Assembly: GCF_000420645.1 (NCBI RefSeq)
Contig: NZ_ATVI01000005.1
Span: forward strand, 1,100,357 to 1,164,356
Direction: 5' to 3'
Source of the DNA: Nevskia ramosa DSM 11499
GTDB taxonomy: Bacteria; Pseudomonadota; Gammaproteobacteria; Nevskiales; Nevskiaceae
DNA: 64,000 nt
The notes under the pieces are model-generated. The model ran no database searches. It had not been told where the DNA came from and saw only the letters and a program-made list of their open reading frames with translations. A program made the translations under genes and the position numbers. Positions 15,365 to 24,496 of the stretch are shown here, in pieces (position 1 is the stretch's first letter; each line of letters opens with the position of its first letter).

Positions 15365-16690
15365 ATGCCCGCACCTGCAGCTGCCGAACTCGCCGAGTAC
15401 GCCGCCCGCCGCGCCGCGCTGATCAAGGCGATGGGTCCGGATGGTCTGGCGATCATCCCATCCGCGCGCGAAGTGATCCGCAACCGCGACAGCCATTACC
15501 GCTTTCGTCAGGACTCGGATTTCCTCTATCTCAGCGGCTTCCAGGAGCCGGATTCGGTACTGGTGCTGGCACCTGGCAACCAGGACGGCGAGTTCCTGAT
15601 GTTCGTCCGCGCCCGCGATGCTGCGCGTGAAATCTGGGACGGCCGTCGCGCCGGGCCGGAAGGTGCGGTCAGCCAGTACGGCGCCGATCAGGCCTTCGTG
15701 ATCGACGAACTCGACAAGCAGCTGCAGGGCTTGCTGTCCGGTCGCCGCCGGGTGTTCTACACCTTCGGCGAGCATCCGGAATGGGATCCGAAGATCGCTG
15801 CCGTGGTCCGCGAAATTCGTGAAGTGTCGCGCCGTGGCGCAGCGGCACCGACCGATTTCGTGGCATTGGAAACCACGCTGCACGAGCAGCGCCTGATCAA
15901 GACCGAAGCCGAGCTGAAGCTGATCCGCCATGCCTGCCAGGTCACCGCCGGTGCCCACGTCCGGGCGATGCAGGCCACCCAACCGGGCGGCTGGGAATGG
16001 GCGGTGGCCGCCGAGATCCATCACGAGTTCGAGCGCCACGACATGCAGTGCGGTTACGGCTCGATCGTCGGCGGCGGCGAGAACGCCTGCATCCTGCATT
16101 ACAAGGAAAACGAGTCGCAGCTCAACAACGGTGATCTGCTGCTGATCGATGCCGGCGGCGAGTATCGCGGCTACACGGCGGACATCACCCGCACATTCCC
16201 GATCAACGGCCGCTACAGCGGTGCGCAGAAGGAAGTCTACGAAGTGGTGCTGGCTGCGCAGCTGGCGGCGATTGCGACACTTACGGCCGGCAATGCCTCG
16301 TCACGGCCACATGAAGTGGCGACCAAGGCGCTGACCGAAGGCATGGTCGCGCTTGGTCTGCTGGAAGGCGATGTCGACACCTTGATCGCGGAAGGCAAGC
16401 ATCGCCAGTTCTACATGCACGGCACCGGCCACTGGCTGGGGCTGGATGTCCATGATGTCGGCCGCTACAAGCTTGACGGCGTCGCTCGCAACTTCGAGCC
16501 GGGCATGGTGATGACCGTCGAGCCGGGCCTGTACATCGCCCCGGGAACCGAAGGCGTCGACCCGCGCTTCCATGGCATCGGCATCCGCATCGAGGACGAC
16601 GTGCTGGTGACTGGCGGCGCGCCCGAAGTGCTGACCTCCGGTGTGCCGAAAGCAGTGGCCGAAGTAGAAGCGCTGATGGCTGGCCGCTGA
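15365..16690 (+). CDS. pepP: Xaa-Pro aminopeptidase (aminopeptidase P II)
   Basis: This 441-aa M24B metallopeptidase removes the N-terminal residue before proline. The creatinase-like N-domain includes the segment around IIPSAREVIRNRDSHYRFRQ and GFQEPDSVLVLAPG. The pita-bread catalytic domain carries the dimetal ligands in LLIDAGGEYRGYTADITRTF (two Asp), HGTGHWLGLDVHD (His), TVEPGLYI (Glu) and IRIEDD (Glu). Length and ligand set match cytosolic E. coli PepP. It lies 13 bp after ygfB and 8 bp before a DUF3667 gene, so it is in one transcription unit. pepP upstream of ubiH is an ancient gammaproteobacterial arrangement with no clear functional link. Confidence 0.96.
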   Translation: MPAPAAAELAEYAARRAALIKAMGPDGLAIIPSAREVIRNRDSHYRFRQDSDFLYLSGFQEPDSVLVLAPGNQDGEFLMFVRARDAAREIWDGRRAGPEGAVSQYGADQAFVIDELDKQLQGLLSGRRRVFYTFGEHPEWDPKIAAVVREIREVSRRGAAAPTDFVALETTLHEQRLIKTEAELKLIRHACQVTAGAHVRAMQATQPGGWEWAVAAEIHHEFERHDMQCGYGSIVGGGENACILHYKENESQLNNGDLLLIDAGGEYRGYTADITRTFPINGRYSGAQKEVYEVVLAAQLAAIATLTAGNASSRPHEVATKALTEGMVALGLLEGDVDTLIAEGKHRQFYMHGTGHWLGLDVHDVGRYKLDGVARNFEPGMVMTVEPGLYIAPGTEGVDPRFHGIGIRIEDDVLVTGGAPEVLTSGVPKAVAEVEALMAGR

Positions 16691-16698
16691 TTGGCTCG

Positions 16699-17556
16699 AT
16701 GGATTTCGAGCCTGCCGACAGCGTCAAATCCGCGCCGGCCGAGCCCAAGGCCTTCGTCTGCGCGAACTGCGGCACGCATTTCGATGGCCACTACTGCCCG
16801 CATTGCGGGCAGGAAGCGCGGATCAAGCTGCCGACGGCGCGCAAGTTCCTCAGCGATCTCGCCGAGAAATACCTCGGCATCGAAGGTCGCTTGCCGCTGA
16901 CCTTGCGGATGCTGTTCTTCAGACCCGGCCAGATGACCGTCGACTATCTCGAAGGCCGACGCCAGCGCTATCTCAGCCCGTTGCGCCTGTATCTCGCCGC
17001 CAGCGTCCTGTTCTTCATCGGCTTGAGCCGGGTGCCGGGCATCGATATCGAGATCGGCCGCAGCGGCATCGAGATCACCACCTTGGCGATGCGCGATGCC
17101 AGCATCGCCGCCCATACCGGTTTCGCGGCGATCGATGGTCAGGTGGCGCGCTTCATGAGCCTGCCACTCGACGAGCGCAGCCGTGTGCTGCGCGACGGCA
17201 TGATCCGCAACGCGGCGCAGGCGTTGCTGCTGCTAATCCCGCTGTTCGCGGGGCTGCTCGCGGCGCTGTACCGGCGTCGTCTGTATGGCGAGCATCTGCT
17301 GTTCGCATTTCACTTCCACAGCTTCGCGTTTCTGGTGCTGCCCCTCGGCCTCGTGCCTTGGCCCCAGCCGATGCACGATCTGATCAACAATGCTTTGAAT
17401 GCACTGCTGGCGGCCGTGCTGTTCGTGATGCTGCGCCGGGTCTATGGCGGCGGCGTGCTGCTGACGCTGGCGCGGGTGTTGACGATCCTGATCGGCTACG
17501 CGCTGCTGCTGTCGGCCGCGGCACTCGCTGGCGTGTTGCTTGCGGTAGGTCGCTGA
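16699..17556 (+). CDS. DUF3667-like membrane protein with zinc ribbon, copy 1
   Basis: This 285-aa protein opens with a C4 zinc ribbon (CANCGTHFDGHYCPHCGQ, about residues 15-32). A conserved block follows, LTLRMLFFRPGQMTVDYLEG then RRQRYLSPLRLYLAASVLFF, which is the hallmark of DUF3667. Four or so hydrophobic segments follow to the C-terminus (LLLIPLFAGLLAALY, LLFAFHFHSFAFLVLPLGL, ALLAAVLFVMLRRVYGGG and LTILIGYALLL). It should sit in the inner membrane with the ribbon in the cytosol. No enzymatic motif is visible and the function is unknown. The stop overlaps the next start by 1 nt (TGATG). The next gene is a clear paralogue. Confidence 0.82.
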   Translation: MDFEPADSVKSAPAEPKAFVCANCGTHFDGHYCPHCGQEARIKLPTARKFLSDLAEKYLGIEGRLPLTLRMLFFRPGQMTVDYLEGRRQRYLSPLRLYLAASVLFFIGLSRVPGIDIEIGRSGIEITTLAMRDASIAAHTGFAAIDGQVARFMSLPLDERSRVLRDGMIRNAAQALLLLIPLFAGLLAALYRRRLYGEHLLFAFHFHSFAFLVLPLGLVPWPQPMHDLINNALNALLAAVLFVMLRRVYGGGVLLTLARVLTILIGYALLLSAAALAGVLLAVGR

Positions 17557-18692
17557 TGGCCAGCAAACCACCCCCGAAGCTCGAACCGGCGCCGATCGAC
17601 GGCCCGTTCTGTCGTGACTGCGGCGCGCGTGCCGATATCAACTTCTGCCCGGTCTGCAGCCAGGAAACGCGGATCGAGATGCCGACGGTCGGCCATTTCG
17701 TCGCCGAGTTCGCCGAGCAGACCTTGGCCTTGCAAGGCCAGCTGTGGCGCACCCTGTATTCACTGCTGTTCAAGCCGGGCCAGCTGACGCTCGATTACAT
17801 CGCCGGCCGCCGCCAGCGCTATGTGCGACCGCTGCGCCTGTATCTGGCGATCAGCATCAGCTTCTTCGCGGTGCTCGGCATCACGGCCGGCGATGGCTCG
17901 TTCCTGCCGGACGATCTGCTGGTCGATGACGGCGCCAAGGTCCCAAGCACCAAGGACGGCAGCGAAGCTCAGAGCGACAAGAAAGCGGCGGCCAAGCCTG
18001 CGAAATCGAAGACGGTCGACAAACCCTCGGCCGCACCGAAAACGGGTGATCCGGCGGTCGATGCCGAAGCGCGGGTCGAAGCGGCAGCGGCAGCGATAGA
18101 AGCAGCAGCGGAAGCCAAGGCGGAAGCGGCAGAGGCCGACGAAAAAGCGCGGCAGGAAGCGGCCGCGGCACAGAAGGCCAAGGCCGAAGTGGAGAAACAT
18201 CCGCGTTCGACCGACAAGGGCGAGTCGTCAGCGAACTTCAACACCGGCTACGCCAAGCTCGATGCTCGTCTCAACGAGCGTTTCGACCGGCTGAAAGCGC
18301 TGCCGAAATCGGAAATCACCGCGAGAGTGGTCAACGCCTTCCTGAACTACGCGCCATTCGCGATGTTCCTGCTGCTGCCGCTGTTCGCGCTGTTCCTGAA
18401 GATCGGCTATTTGTGGCGGGGGGCGAATTACGCGATCCATCTGCTGTTCGCGGTCAACTACCATTCGTTCATATTCTTCATGCTGCTGATCGCTCAGCTG
18501 CCGTTGATCAACCGCTTCGACAATCTGCTCGGTTTTGTCGTGCCGGCCTATCTGCTGCTGTCACTGCGCAGCGTACATGGCGGCGGCTGGTTATCGACCT
18601 CGCTGTTCACGCTGCTGCTGTCGATCGTCTACGTCGCGGCGCTGGCGGTGGTGATGGTGCTGTTCACTTTTCTTCCTTTGGCCTTGCTGTAA
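17556..18692 (+). CDS. DUF3667-like membrane protein with coiled-coil insert, copy 2
   Basis: This 378-aa paralogue of the preceding gene has the same zinc ribbon (CRDCGARADINFCPVCSQ) and the same RPGQ-like block (LLFKPGQLTLDYIAGRRQRY). It differs by a charged Ala/Lys/Glu-rich insert at roughly residues 125-230 (EAAAEAKAEAAEADEKARQE), predicted to form a long coiled coil in the loop after the first membrane helix. Three further membrane segments follow the insert. Start ATG 17556 overlaps the previous stop. Function is unknown. Its place between pepP and ubiH, where most relatives have nothing, and the 3-bp gap to ubiH suggest cotranscription with quinone synthesis genes. Confidence 0.82.
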   Translation: MASKPPPKLEPAPIDGPFCRDCGARADINFCPVCSQETRIEMPTVGHFVAEFAEQTLALQGQLWRTLYSLLFKPGQLTLDYIAGRRQRYVRPLRLYLAISISFFAVLGITAGDGSFLPDDLLVDDGAKVPSTKDGSEAQSDKKAAAKPAKSKTVDKPSAAPKTGDPAVDAEARVEAAAAAIEAAAEAKAEAAEADEKARQEAAAAQKAKAEVEKHPRSTDKGESSANFNTGYAKLDARLNERFDRLKALPKSEITARVVNAFLNYAPFAMFLLLPLFALFLKIGYLWRGANYAIHLLFAVNYHSFIFFMLLIAQLPLINRFDNLLGFVVPAYLLLSLRSVHGGGWLSTSLFTLLLSIVYVAALAVVMVLFTFLPLALL

Positions 18693-18695
18693 CCG

Positions 18696-19919
18696 ATGAC
18701 TGCTGCCGAAAATCTTGCCGGAAACGTTTTTGATGTCGCGATCGTCGGCGGTGGTCTGGTCGGTGCCAGTCTCGCGGTAGGGCTGGCCGCCAGTTCGCTG
18801 CGCGTGGTACTGATCGAAGCCGCCGCGCCGCCGATCAGCGCCGCCGCCTGGGACGAACGCTGCATCGCCCTGAACGAGGCCAGCCAGCGGATTCTCGCCA
18901 GCTTCGGTGTCTGGCCTGCACTGAGCGCTGAAGCCGAACCGATCCGCGGGACGCACATCTCCGAGAAGGGCCGCTTCGGCAGCACTCGCTTCAGCGCTGA
19001 TGAAGTCGGGCTGACTGCACTCGGCTACAACGCGCCGCTGCGAGCGATCGGTGCCGTGCTGTCATCGGCGATGGCGGCCGCGCCGAATCTCAAGCTGCTG
19101 CTGCCGGCACGGGTAACGTCGCTGGAAGAAGCGACCGATCACCTCAGCCTGACTGTCGAGAGCGCCGGCAGCAGTAGGGCCATCAAGGCCGCGCTGGTGG
19201 TCGCCGCCGATGGTGCGCAGTCGAGCATCCGCAAGCTGCTGGGCCTGGACGCGACGACCCGTGATTACGGCCAGCACGCGATCGTTTCGGCGGTGCGCCT
19301 GTCGCGGCCGCATCAGGGCGTCGCTTACGAACGCTTCACGCCGGATGGCCCGATGGCCTTGATCCCGAAGCCGGACGATGCCGCATCGCTGGTCTGGACC
19401 GTGCCGTCGGCAAACGTCGAAGCGATGCTGGCCTGGACCGATGCCGAGTACCTGGAAGCCGCGCAGGCAACCTTCGGTGGACGCCTCGGCCGCTTCACCG
19501 CGCTCGGTCAGCGCAAGAGCTGGCCGCTGTCGCGAGTGATGAACGAAACCCTGGTCGGGCCGCGTACCGTGTTCATCGGCAATGCCGCGCAAAGCCTGCA
19601 TCCGGTCGCCGCACAAGGCTTCAATCTCGGTTTGCGCGATGTCGCGAATCTCGCCGAGCGGATCATCGGTGCGGCCGATCCCGGCGCCGAGCAGCTGCTC
19701 GCCGATTACGCCGCGACCCGGCGCAGCGATCGCGAGCGAGTCTCCGGTTTCACCGATCTGCTGGTCCGCGCGTTCTCGAACCGCACGCCGGGTCTTGCCC
19801 AGGCCCGGCATTGGGGCCTGGTTGCGGCCGATCTGCTGCCGCCGGTGCGCGCCGCCTTGCTGCGCCAGCACCTCGGTCATCTCGGCCTGCCGGCCGATGG
19901 CCTCGGAGCACCGCGATGA
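18696..19919 (+). CDS. ubiH: 2-octaprenyl-6-methoxyphenol hydroxylase (UbiH)
   Basis: This 407-aa FAD monooxygenase of ubiquinone synthesis shows the Rossmann motif VAIVGGGLVGASLAVGLA, the DG motif (VVAADGAQSSIRKLLG), and the second FAD motif FIGNAAQSLHPVAAQGFNLG. The AAQ in that last motif, with a Gln before the Leu-His, is characteristic of UbiH rather than UbiI/UbiF. It would hydroxylate C1 of the ring at the inner membrane face as part of the Ubi metabolon. It begins 3 bp after the second DUF3667 gene and ends in ATGA overlap with another Ubi hydroxylase. Loss would be expected to block aerobic respiration (family knowledge). Confidence 0.94.
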   Translation: MTAAENLAGNVFDVAIVGGGLVGASLAVGLAASSLRVVLIEAAAPPISAAAWDERCIALNEASQRILASFGVWPALSAEAEPIRGTHISEKGRFGSTRFSADEVGLTALGYNAPLRAIGAVLSSAMAAAPNLKLLLPARVTSLEEATDHLSLTVESAGSSRAIKAALVVAADGAQSSIRKLLGLDATTRDYGQHAIVSAVRLSRPHQGVAYERFTPDGPMALIPKPDDAASLVWTVPSANVEAMLAWTDAEYLEAAQATFGGRLGRFTALGQRKSWPLSRVMNETLVGPRTVFIGNAAQSLHPVAAQGFNLGLRDVANLAERIIGAADPGAEQLLADYAATRRSDRERVSGFTDLLVRAFSNRTPGLAQARHWGLVAADLLPPVRAALLRQHLGHLGLPADGLGAPR

Positions 19920-21112
19920 GCCAGCGGATCGATTGCGATGTCGCCGTCGTCGGTGGCGGGCCGGTCGGTGTGGTCGCTGCGCTGGCGCTGCGCGATGCCG
20001 GCTTCAAGGTCGTGCTGGTCGAGCGCGGCGCGGCACCGAAGCCGTTCGATGTTTCGCGCTACGACGTCCGCGTCTACGCGATCGCGCCAGCTTCGGGGCG
20101 GCTGCTCGATCAGCTCGGCATCTGGCCGGAAATCGCGGCGACCCGGATCAGCCCTTACGCGCGGATGCAGGTATGGCAGCGCGCCGCTGAGCGCGGCTTG
20201 AGCTTCGATGCCGCCGAGAGCGGCAATGGCGCGCTCGGCTGGATCGTCGAACAGGGCTTGATCCTGTCGGCCGCCTGGAATCAGCTCGGTGCGCTGCCGC
20301 GCCATGTCGGCGTTGAAGCGCTGGCCTTGCAGCTGCCGATTGATGACGATCGTCAGGGCCGCGCCAGCCTGCAGCTCTCCGATGGCACTGAATTGCAGGC
20401 GCGGCTGATCGTCGCTGCCGACGGTGCCGACTCGCCGCTGCGCGAGCGTGCCGGTATCGCCGTCACCAGCTGGCGCTACGCGCAGCAGGCGATCGTTGCC
20501 CAGGTGTTGATGTCCTCGGCGCAGGCGGCGACGGCCTATCAGCGCTTTCTGCCGACCGGACCGCTGGCCTTCCTGCCGCAGGCCGATGGTCGGCATTCGA
20601 TCGTCTGGTCCGCGGACAGCGAAGCTGCTGCGGCGCTGCTGGCACTCGATGACGCGAGCTTCGCGCGCGCGCTTTCCGAGGCTAGCCAGTACGCGCTCGG
20701 TGAGGTCATCGAAGCCGGTCCGCGGCTCGCGTTTCCGTTGCGCCTGCTGCATGCCGAGGACTATCACCGGCCAGGGTTGGTGCTGGTTGGCGACGCGGCC
20801 CATGCGATCCATCCGCTGGCCGGGCAGGGCGCCAACCTGGGCTTCGCCGATGTCGCGCAACTGGCCAGCAGCTTGTCGGCGGCACGGGCGGCAGGACGCG
20901 ACTGGGCGTCGTCACGAACTCTTGCCAGCTACACCCGCGCCCGCAAGGCCGCGAATCTGGAAATGCTGGCGTTGACCGACGCGCTGTATCGCGGCTTCGG
21001 CAACAGCCTGCCGGGCCTGCGGCAACTGCTCGGCATCGGCCTGGAAGCGATCAACAAGGTCGCGCCGGTCAAGGCACTGCTGGCGACGCAGGCACAACGC
21101 GGCTCGGGCTGA
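19916..21112 (+). CDS. UbiI/UbiF/VisC-family ubiquinone FAD hydroxylase
   Basis: This 398-aa FAD-dependent hydroxylase has the N-terminal dinucleotide motif [19 protein letters not shown], the DG motif [18 protein letters not shown] and the second FAD motif [20 protein letters not shown]. The [14 protein letters not shown] form is that of the UbiI/UbiF/UbiM side of the family and separates it from UbiH. The start at 19916 is fixed by ATGA overlap with ubiH; an in-frame start 35 codons earlier is only a read-through of ubiH. Position after ubiH is that of visC/ubiI, which hydroxylates C5, but C6 (UbiF) or broad specificity cannot be excluded from sequence alone. Confidence 0.9.
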   Translation: MSQRIDCDVAVVGGGPVGVVAALALRDAGFKVVLVERGAAPKPFDVSRYDVRVYAIAPASGRLLDQLGIWPEIAATRISPYARMQVWQRAAERGLSFDAAESGNGALGWIVEQGLILSAAWNQLGALPRHVGVEALALQLPIDDDRQGRASLQLSDGTELQARLIVAADGADSPLRERAGIAVTSWRYAQQAIVAQVLMSSAQAATAYQRFLPTGPLAFLPQADGRHSIVWSADSEAAAALLALDDASFARALSEASQYALGEVIEAGPRLAFPLRLLHAEDYHRPGLVLVGDAAHAIHPLAGQGANLGFADVAQLASSLSAARAAGRDWASSRTLASYTRARKAANLEMLALTDALYRGFGNSLPGLRQLLGIGLEAINKVAPVKALLATQAQRGSG

Positions 21113-21142
21113 TCGGCCTGCGCATCGGCTACACTTCACGCC

Positions 21143-21300
21143 GCAGGCAAGAGAGTCCGGGCACGCCCGGCACCGAAGGCGCAATCCCCCCCGGAATCGC
21201 TCAGGTCTAAGGATTGCCTGCTGTAGACACTCTGGAGAGCGCCCGCGCAGTCGGCGGGCCACCGAAGGCGCCAAACGCTCAGGTTCAAGGGACAGAGGGG
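21143..21300 (+). promoter_or_regulatory. Tandem glycine riboswitch
   Basis: Two consecutive glycine aptamers lie ahead of gcvT. Aptamer 1 (21143-21221) is closed by GCAGGCAA/TTGCCTGC and holds CACCGAAGGCG and ATCGCTCAGGTCTAAGG. Aptamer 2 (about 21224-21300) is closed by CTCTG/CAGAG and holds CACCGAAGGCGCC and ACGCTCAGGTTCAAGG. These pairs of motifs are the conserved core of gcvT RNAs. Glycine binding normally switches on the glycine cleavage genes, which follow directly. The coding start is about 158 nt downstream of aptamer 2. Confidence 0.95.
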
Positions 21301-21304
21301 GTGA

Positions 21305-21342
21305 GAAGCCAAGGTTTTGCGAGCACTGCTCGCATTGGCTTC
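21305..21342 (+). promoter_or_regulatory. Long hairpin after glycine aptamers (expression-platform candidate)
   Basis: GAAGCCAA (21305-21312) pairs with TTGGCTTC (21335-21342), enclosing GCGAGC-ACT-GCTCGC (21319-21333). It begins 5 nt after aptamer 2 and has no T-run after it, so a plain intrinsic terminator is unlikely. It may shape the leader in a translational or Rho-dependent switch. The remaining leader to 21458 shows no ORF of note. Confidence 0.5.
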
Positions 21343-21458
21343 GAACGCCTGAGCGAAAGCGAAGGCCGGGCAAGGGTCGTGCATCACACGATCGGTTTCT
21401 GCCAGGCCATGTCGCAATCGCTAGGACGCAGCCCACTCGCACCAGAACTACGCACGAC

Positions 21459-22571
21459 ATGCTCAAGCAAACCGCGCTGCACGCCGAACATCTGCGCCTG
21501 GGCGCCAAGCTGGTCGACTTTGCCGGCTGGGACATGCCGATCCAGTACGCATCCCAGCTCGACGAGCATCACGCTGTGCGCAAGTCCGCCGGCATGTTCG
21601 ATGTCGCGCATATGAGCGCCGTCGACCTGCAGGGCGCACGCACCCGTGAGTTCCTGCGCCTGCTGCTCGCCAACGATGTCGCCAAGCTGAAGACCCCGGG
21701 CAAGGCGCCCGCCGATGCCGTAGGCGTCGGTAAAGCCCTGTACAGCTGCATGCTCGACGAGCACGGCGGCGTCATCGACGACCTGATCGTCTACCTCATC
21801 GCCGAAGACGCATTTCGCCTGGTCGTCAACGCCGGCACCACGGACAAGGATCTCGCCTGGCTGCGCGCGAAAGCACCGGCGTTCGGCGTCGACGTTCGTC
21901 ATCGCAGTGATCTCGGCATCCTCGCCGTGCAGGGGCCGGAAGCTCGGGCGAAGGTCGATGCGCTGCTGCCGGCCGAGCTGGCGAAGGCTTGCGCCAGCCT
22001 GACACCGTTCAGCGCCGCCTGGCTCGGCGACCGCTTCATCGGCCGCACTGGCTACACCGGCGAAGACGGCTACGAACTGATCCTGCCGCAGGCCGATCTG
22101 GTTGCGATCTGGACCGAGCTGCTTGCCGCCGGTGTCGCGCCCTGTGGTCTTGGCGCGCGCGACACCTTGCGACTCGAAGCCGGCATGAATCTCTACGGCC
22201 AGGACATGGACGAAACCGTCAGCCCGCTCGAATGCGGTCTGTCCTGGACGGTGTCGTTCGCCGATGAAGCCCGCGCCTTCATCGGCCGCGCAGCCCTCGA
22301 AGCCCAGCGCGCCGCGCCGCCGCGCAAGTCCGTCGGCCTGGTGCTCGAAGGCCGCGGCGTGCTGCGTGCCCACATGGCGGTGCGCGCCGCGAACGGCGAG
22401 CTGGGCGAAACCAGCAGTGGCGGTTATGCGCCGACGATGAAAGGTTCGATCGCGATGGCCCGCGTGCCGGGTGGCGCAGTCGGCCCGTATGAAGTCGAGA
22501 TCCGCGGCCAACGGTTGCCGACGCGCGAAGTGAAGCCGCCGTTCGTGCGCAATGGCAAGGTGCTCGTGTAA
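21459..22571 (+). CDS. gcvT: Glycine cleavage system aminomethyltransferase (T protein)
   Basis: This 370-aa T protein transfers the methylene group from the aminomethyl-lipoyl H protein to tetrahydrofolate and releases ammonia. Recognisable features are the N-terminal [34 protein letters not shown], the folate-pocket Asp region [35 protein letters not shown] and [20 protein letters not shown] with the C-terminal [13 protein letters not shown]. Length matches bacterial GcvT. It is the first gene behind the glycine riboswitch. A structured 75-bp element separates it from gcvH. The Shine-Dalgarno is weak. Confidence 0.97.
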   Translation: MLKQTALHAEHLRLGAKLVDFAGWDMPIQYASQLDEHHAVRKSAGMFDVAHMSAVDLQGARTREFLRLLLANDVAKLKTPGKAPADAVGVGKALYSCMLDEHGGVIDDLIVYLIAEDAFRLVVNAGTTDKDLAWLRAKAPAFGVDVRHRSDLGILAVQGPEARAKVDALLPAELAKACASLTPFSAAWLGDRFIGRTGYTGEDGYELILPQADLVAIWTELLAAGVAPCGLGARDTLRLEAGMNLYGQDMDETVSPLECGLSWTVSFADEARAFIGRAALEAQRAAPPRKSVGLVLEGRGVLRAHMAVRAANGELGETSSGGYAPTMKGSIAMARVPGGAVGPYEVEIRGQRLPTREVKPPFVRNGKVLV

Positions 22572-22583
22572 CTGACCTGTTTA

Positions 22584-22658
22584 TGTAGGGTGGGCAAGCT
22601 TCTCCTGCCCACCGCAGCACCCGATCCATGTGGGCCGATGAAGCCAGCCCACCCTACA
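22584..22658. repeat. 75-bp palindromic element (REP/MITE-like)
   Basis: TGTAGGGTGGGC (22584-22595) is matched by GCCCACCCTACA (22647-22658). Inside are GCTTC/GAAGC and GCCCAC/GTGGGC arms, separated by symmetric internal loops, with a 17-nt apical loop. The whole intergenic stretch between gcvT and gcvH folds as one long hairpin. Elements with GTAGGGTGGGC ends are seen as dispersed repeats in several proteobacteria (family memory, not checked here). No second copy was seen in this window. Confidence 0.65.
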
Positions 22659-22674
22659 GAAGCCGAGACTTCCC

Positions 22675-23058
22675 ATGAGCAATACGCCTGCCGAACTGAA
22701 ATACGCCAAGTCCCACGAGTGGGTGAAGAAGCTGCCGGACGGCACGCTGCTGATCGGTATCACTGATCACGCCCAGGCTGCGCTCGGCGATCTGGTGTTC
22801 GTGGAAACCCCGAAGGTCGGTCGCAAGCTGGCGGCGAACGAAGCCTGCTGCGTCGTCGAATCGGTCAAGGCGGCGAGCGATGTCTATGCGCCGGTCGCCG
22901 GCACCGTGATCGAGACCAACGCCAAGCTCGGCGAGAATCCCGAGTTGGTCAACGATGCGCCGTACGAAGGCGGCTGGCTGTGGAAGCTGCAACCGGACAA
23001 TCTCGCCGATGTCGATGGCCTGCTCGATGCTGACGGCTACGTCGCGTCGATCGCCTGA
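22675..23058 (+). CDS. gcvH: Glycine cleavage system H protein
   Basis: This 127-aa lipoyl carrier shuttles the aminomethyl group between P and T proteins. The lipoylation lysine is in VVESVKAASDVYAPVAG. The N-terminal LKYAKSHEWVKKLPDGT and GITDHAQAALGDLVFVE are standard. The C-terminal GGWLWKLQPDN completes the fold. The length is normal. It lies between gcvT and gcvPA on the same strand. A palindromic element occupies the 103-bp gap to gcvT and may change relative expression or stabilise mRNA. Confidence 0.97.
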   Translation: MSNTPAELKYAKSHEWVKKLPDGTLLIGITDHAQAALGDLVFVETPKVGRKLAANEACCVVESVKAASDVYAPVAGTVIETNAKLGENPELVNDAPYEGGWLWKLQPDNLADVDGLLDADGYVASIA

Positions 23059-23089
23059 TTCGCCTTAACCAGACCCTGGAAACTGCTTC

Positions 23090-24454
23090 ATGCCTTTCAT
23101 CCCGCATACCGAAACCGATGTCGCCGAAATGCTCGCGGCGATCGGCGCGCCGAGCATCGATTCGCTGTTCGGCGAGATTCCTGCCGAGCTGCGCTGCAAG
23201 GGTCTGTCGCAGGTACCGGAACGGGTTTCCGAGATGGAGATCGCGCGGCTGATGCACGGCCGCGCGGCGCAGGACGGCACGCTGCTGAACTTCTGTGGCG
23301 CCGGTGCCTACGAGCACCACATTCCGGCAGCGGTCTGGGAGATCGCGACGCGCGGCGAGTTCTATTCAGCCTACACGCCGTACCAGGCCGAAGCGAGCCA
23401 GGGCACCTTGCAGCTGCTCTACGAATACCAGTCGATGATGTGCGCGCTGACCGGCATGGAGGTGTCGAACGCATCCCTTTACGACGGCGCTTCCGCACTC
23501 GCCGAAGCGCTGCTGATGGCGGTGCGCGCCAACAGCGCGAACAGCGGTGGCAAGGTGCTGATGCCGCAGGCCGTGCATCCGTATTACCGAGAAGTAGTTG
23601 CCTCGATCACCGACGCACAGGGCATCAATCCGCAGCCGATCGGCTACGACCCGGTCACCGGTGCCACCTCGCTCGAACAGCTGCGTGCCCATGAAGGGCA
23701 GGGCATCACCGCGGTGGTGATACAGCAGCCGAACTTCTTCGGCGTGCTCGAGGATGTCGATGCGATCACCGACTGGGCGCAGGCCAATGGCGCGTTGGTG
23801 GTGGCCGTGGTCAATCCGGTGTCGCTGGGCTTGCTGCAGCCGCCTGGCTTGTGGGGCGCGAAGGGCGTGGACATCGTCTGCGGCGAAGGTCAGCCGCTCG
23901 GCGCGCCGCTGTCCTCGGGCGGCCCGTACTTCGGCTTCCTGACCGCGCGGCAGGTCTTCGTCCGGCAGATGCCGGGCCGCATCGTCGGCCGCACTGTCGA
24001 TCTCGATGGCAAGCCCGGCTACACGCTGACCCTGCAGGCGCGCGAGCAGCACATCCGCCGCAGCAAGGCGACCTCGAATATCTGCACCAACCAGGGCCTG
24101 CTGGTCACGGCCGCGACCATCCACATGAGCCTGCTGGGGCCGGAAGGTCTGGAAAGCGTCGCTGTCCATTCGATGGCCAACACACAGTCGTTGGTCGACG
24201 CGCTGACCGCGATTCCCGGCGTCAGCGCGGCCTTCGATGGCGAGCGCTTCCATGAAGCTGTCATCCGTCTGCCACAAGCTGCTGGCCAGGTATTGGCCGG
24301 GCTCGCCGAACGCGGCATCTTCGGCGGCTTCGATCTGTCGCAGCATTACCCGGCGCTGGGTTCAGCGCTGCTGGTCTGCGCGACCGAAACCCGGACTGCC
24401 GAAGACATCGCACGTTACGCCACGGCCTTACGTGAAATCCTGGCCGCGCACTGA
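23090..24454 (+). CDS. gcvPA: Glycine dehydrogenase (decarboxylating) subunit 1
   Basis: This 454-aa protein is the N-terminal half of a split P protein; it pairs with the PLP-bearing half encoded at 25439. Family landmarks are [15 protein letters not shown] at the start, [35 protein letters not shown] and [18 protein letters not shown]. Later come [17 protein letters not shown] and [19 protein letters not shown]. Together the halves decarboxylate glycine and load the methylamine on lipoyl-GcvH. The gene follows gcvH by 31 bp. A thiol peroxidase and a lipoprotein gene stand between it and gcvPB, which is not the usual adjacent arrangement. Confidence 0.96.
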   Translation: MPFIPHTETDVAEMLAAIGAPSIDSLFGEIPAELRCKGLSQVPERVSEMEIARLMHGRAAQDGTLLNFCGAGAYEHHIPAAVWEIATRGEFYSAYTPYQAEASQGTLQLLYEYQSMMCALTGMEVSNASLYDGASALAEALLMAVRANSANSGGKVLMPQAVHPYYREVVASITDAQGINPQPIGYDPVTGATSLEQLRAHEGQGITAVVIQQPNFFGVLEDVDAITDWAQANGALVVAVVNPVSLGLLQPPGLWGAKGVDIVCGEGQPLGAPLSSGGPYFGFLTARQVFVRQMPGRIVGRTVDLDGKPGYTLTLQAREQHIRRSKATSNICTNQGLLVTAATIHMSLLGPEGLESVAVHSMANTQSLVDALTAIPGVSAAFDGERFHEAVIRLPQAAGQVLAGLAERGIFGGFDLSQHYPALGSALLVCATETRTAEDIARYATALREILAAH

Positions 24455-24496
24455 TTCAAATCATCGTCAAGCACACACATAACGAGGAGTAGACAC

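Noticed and set aside
14701-15483. Upstream extension of the argA frame
   Set aside because: The extension overlaps ygfB antisense and has no homology; ArgA length and the -10 box support the start at 14700.
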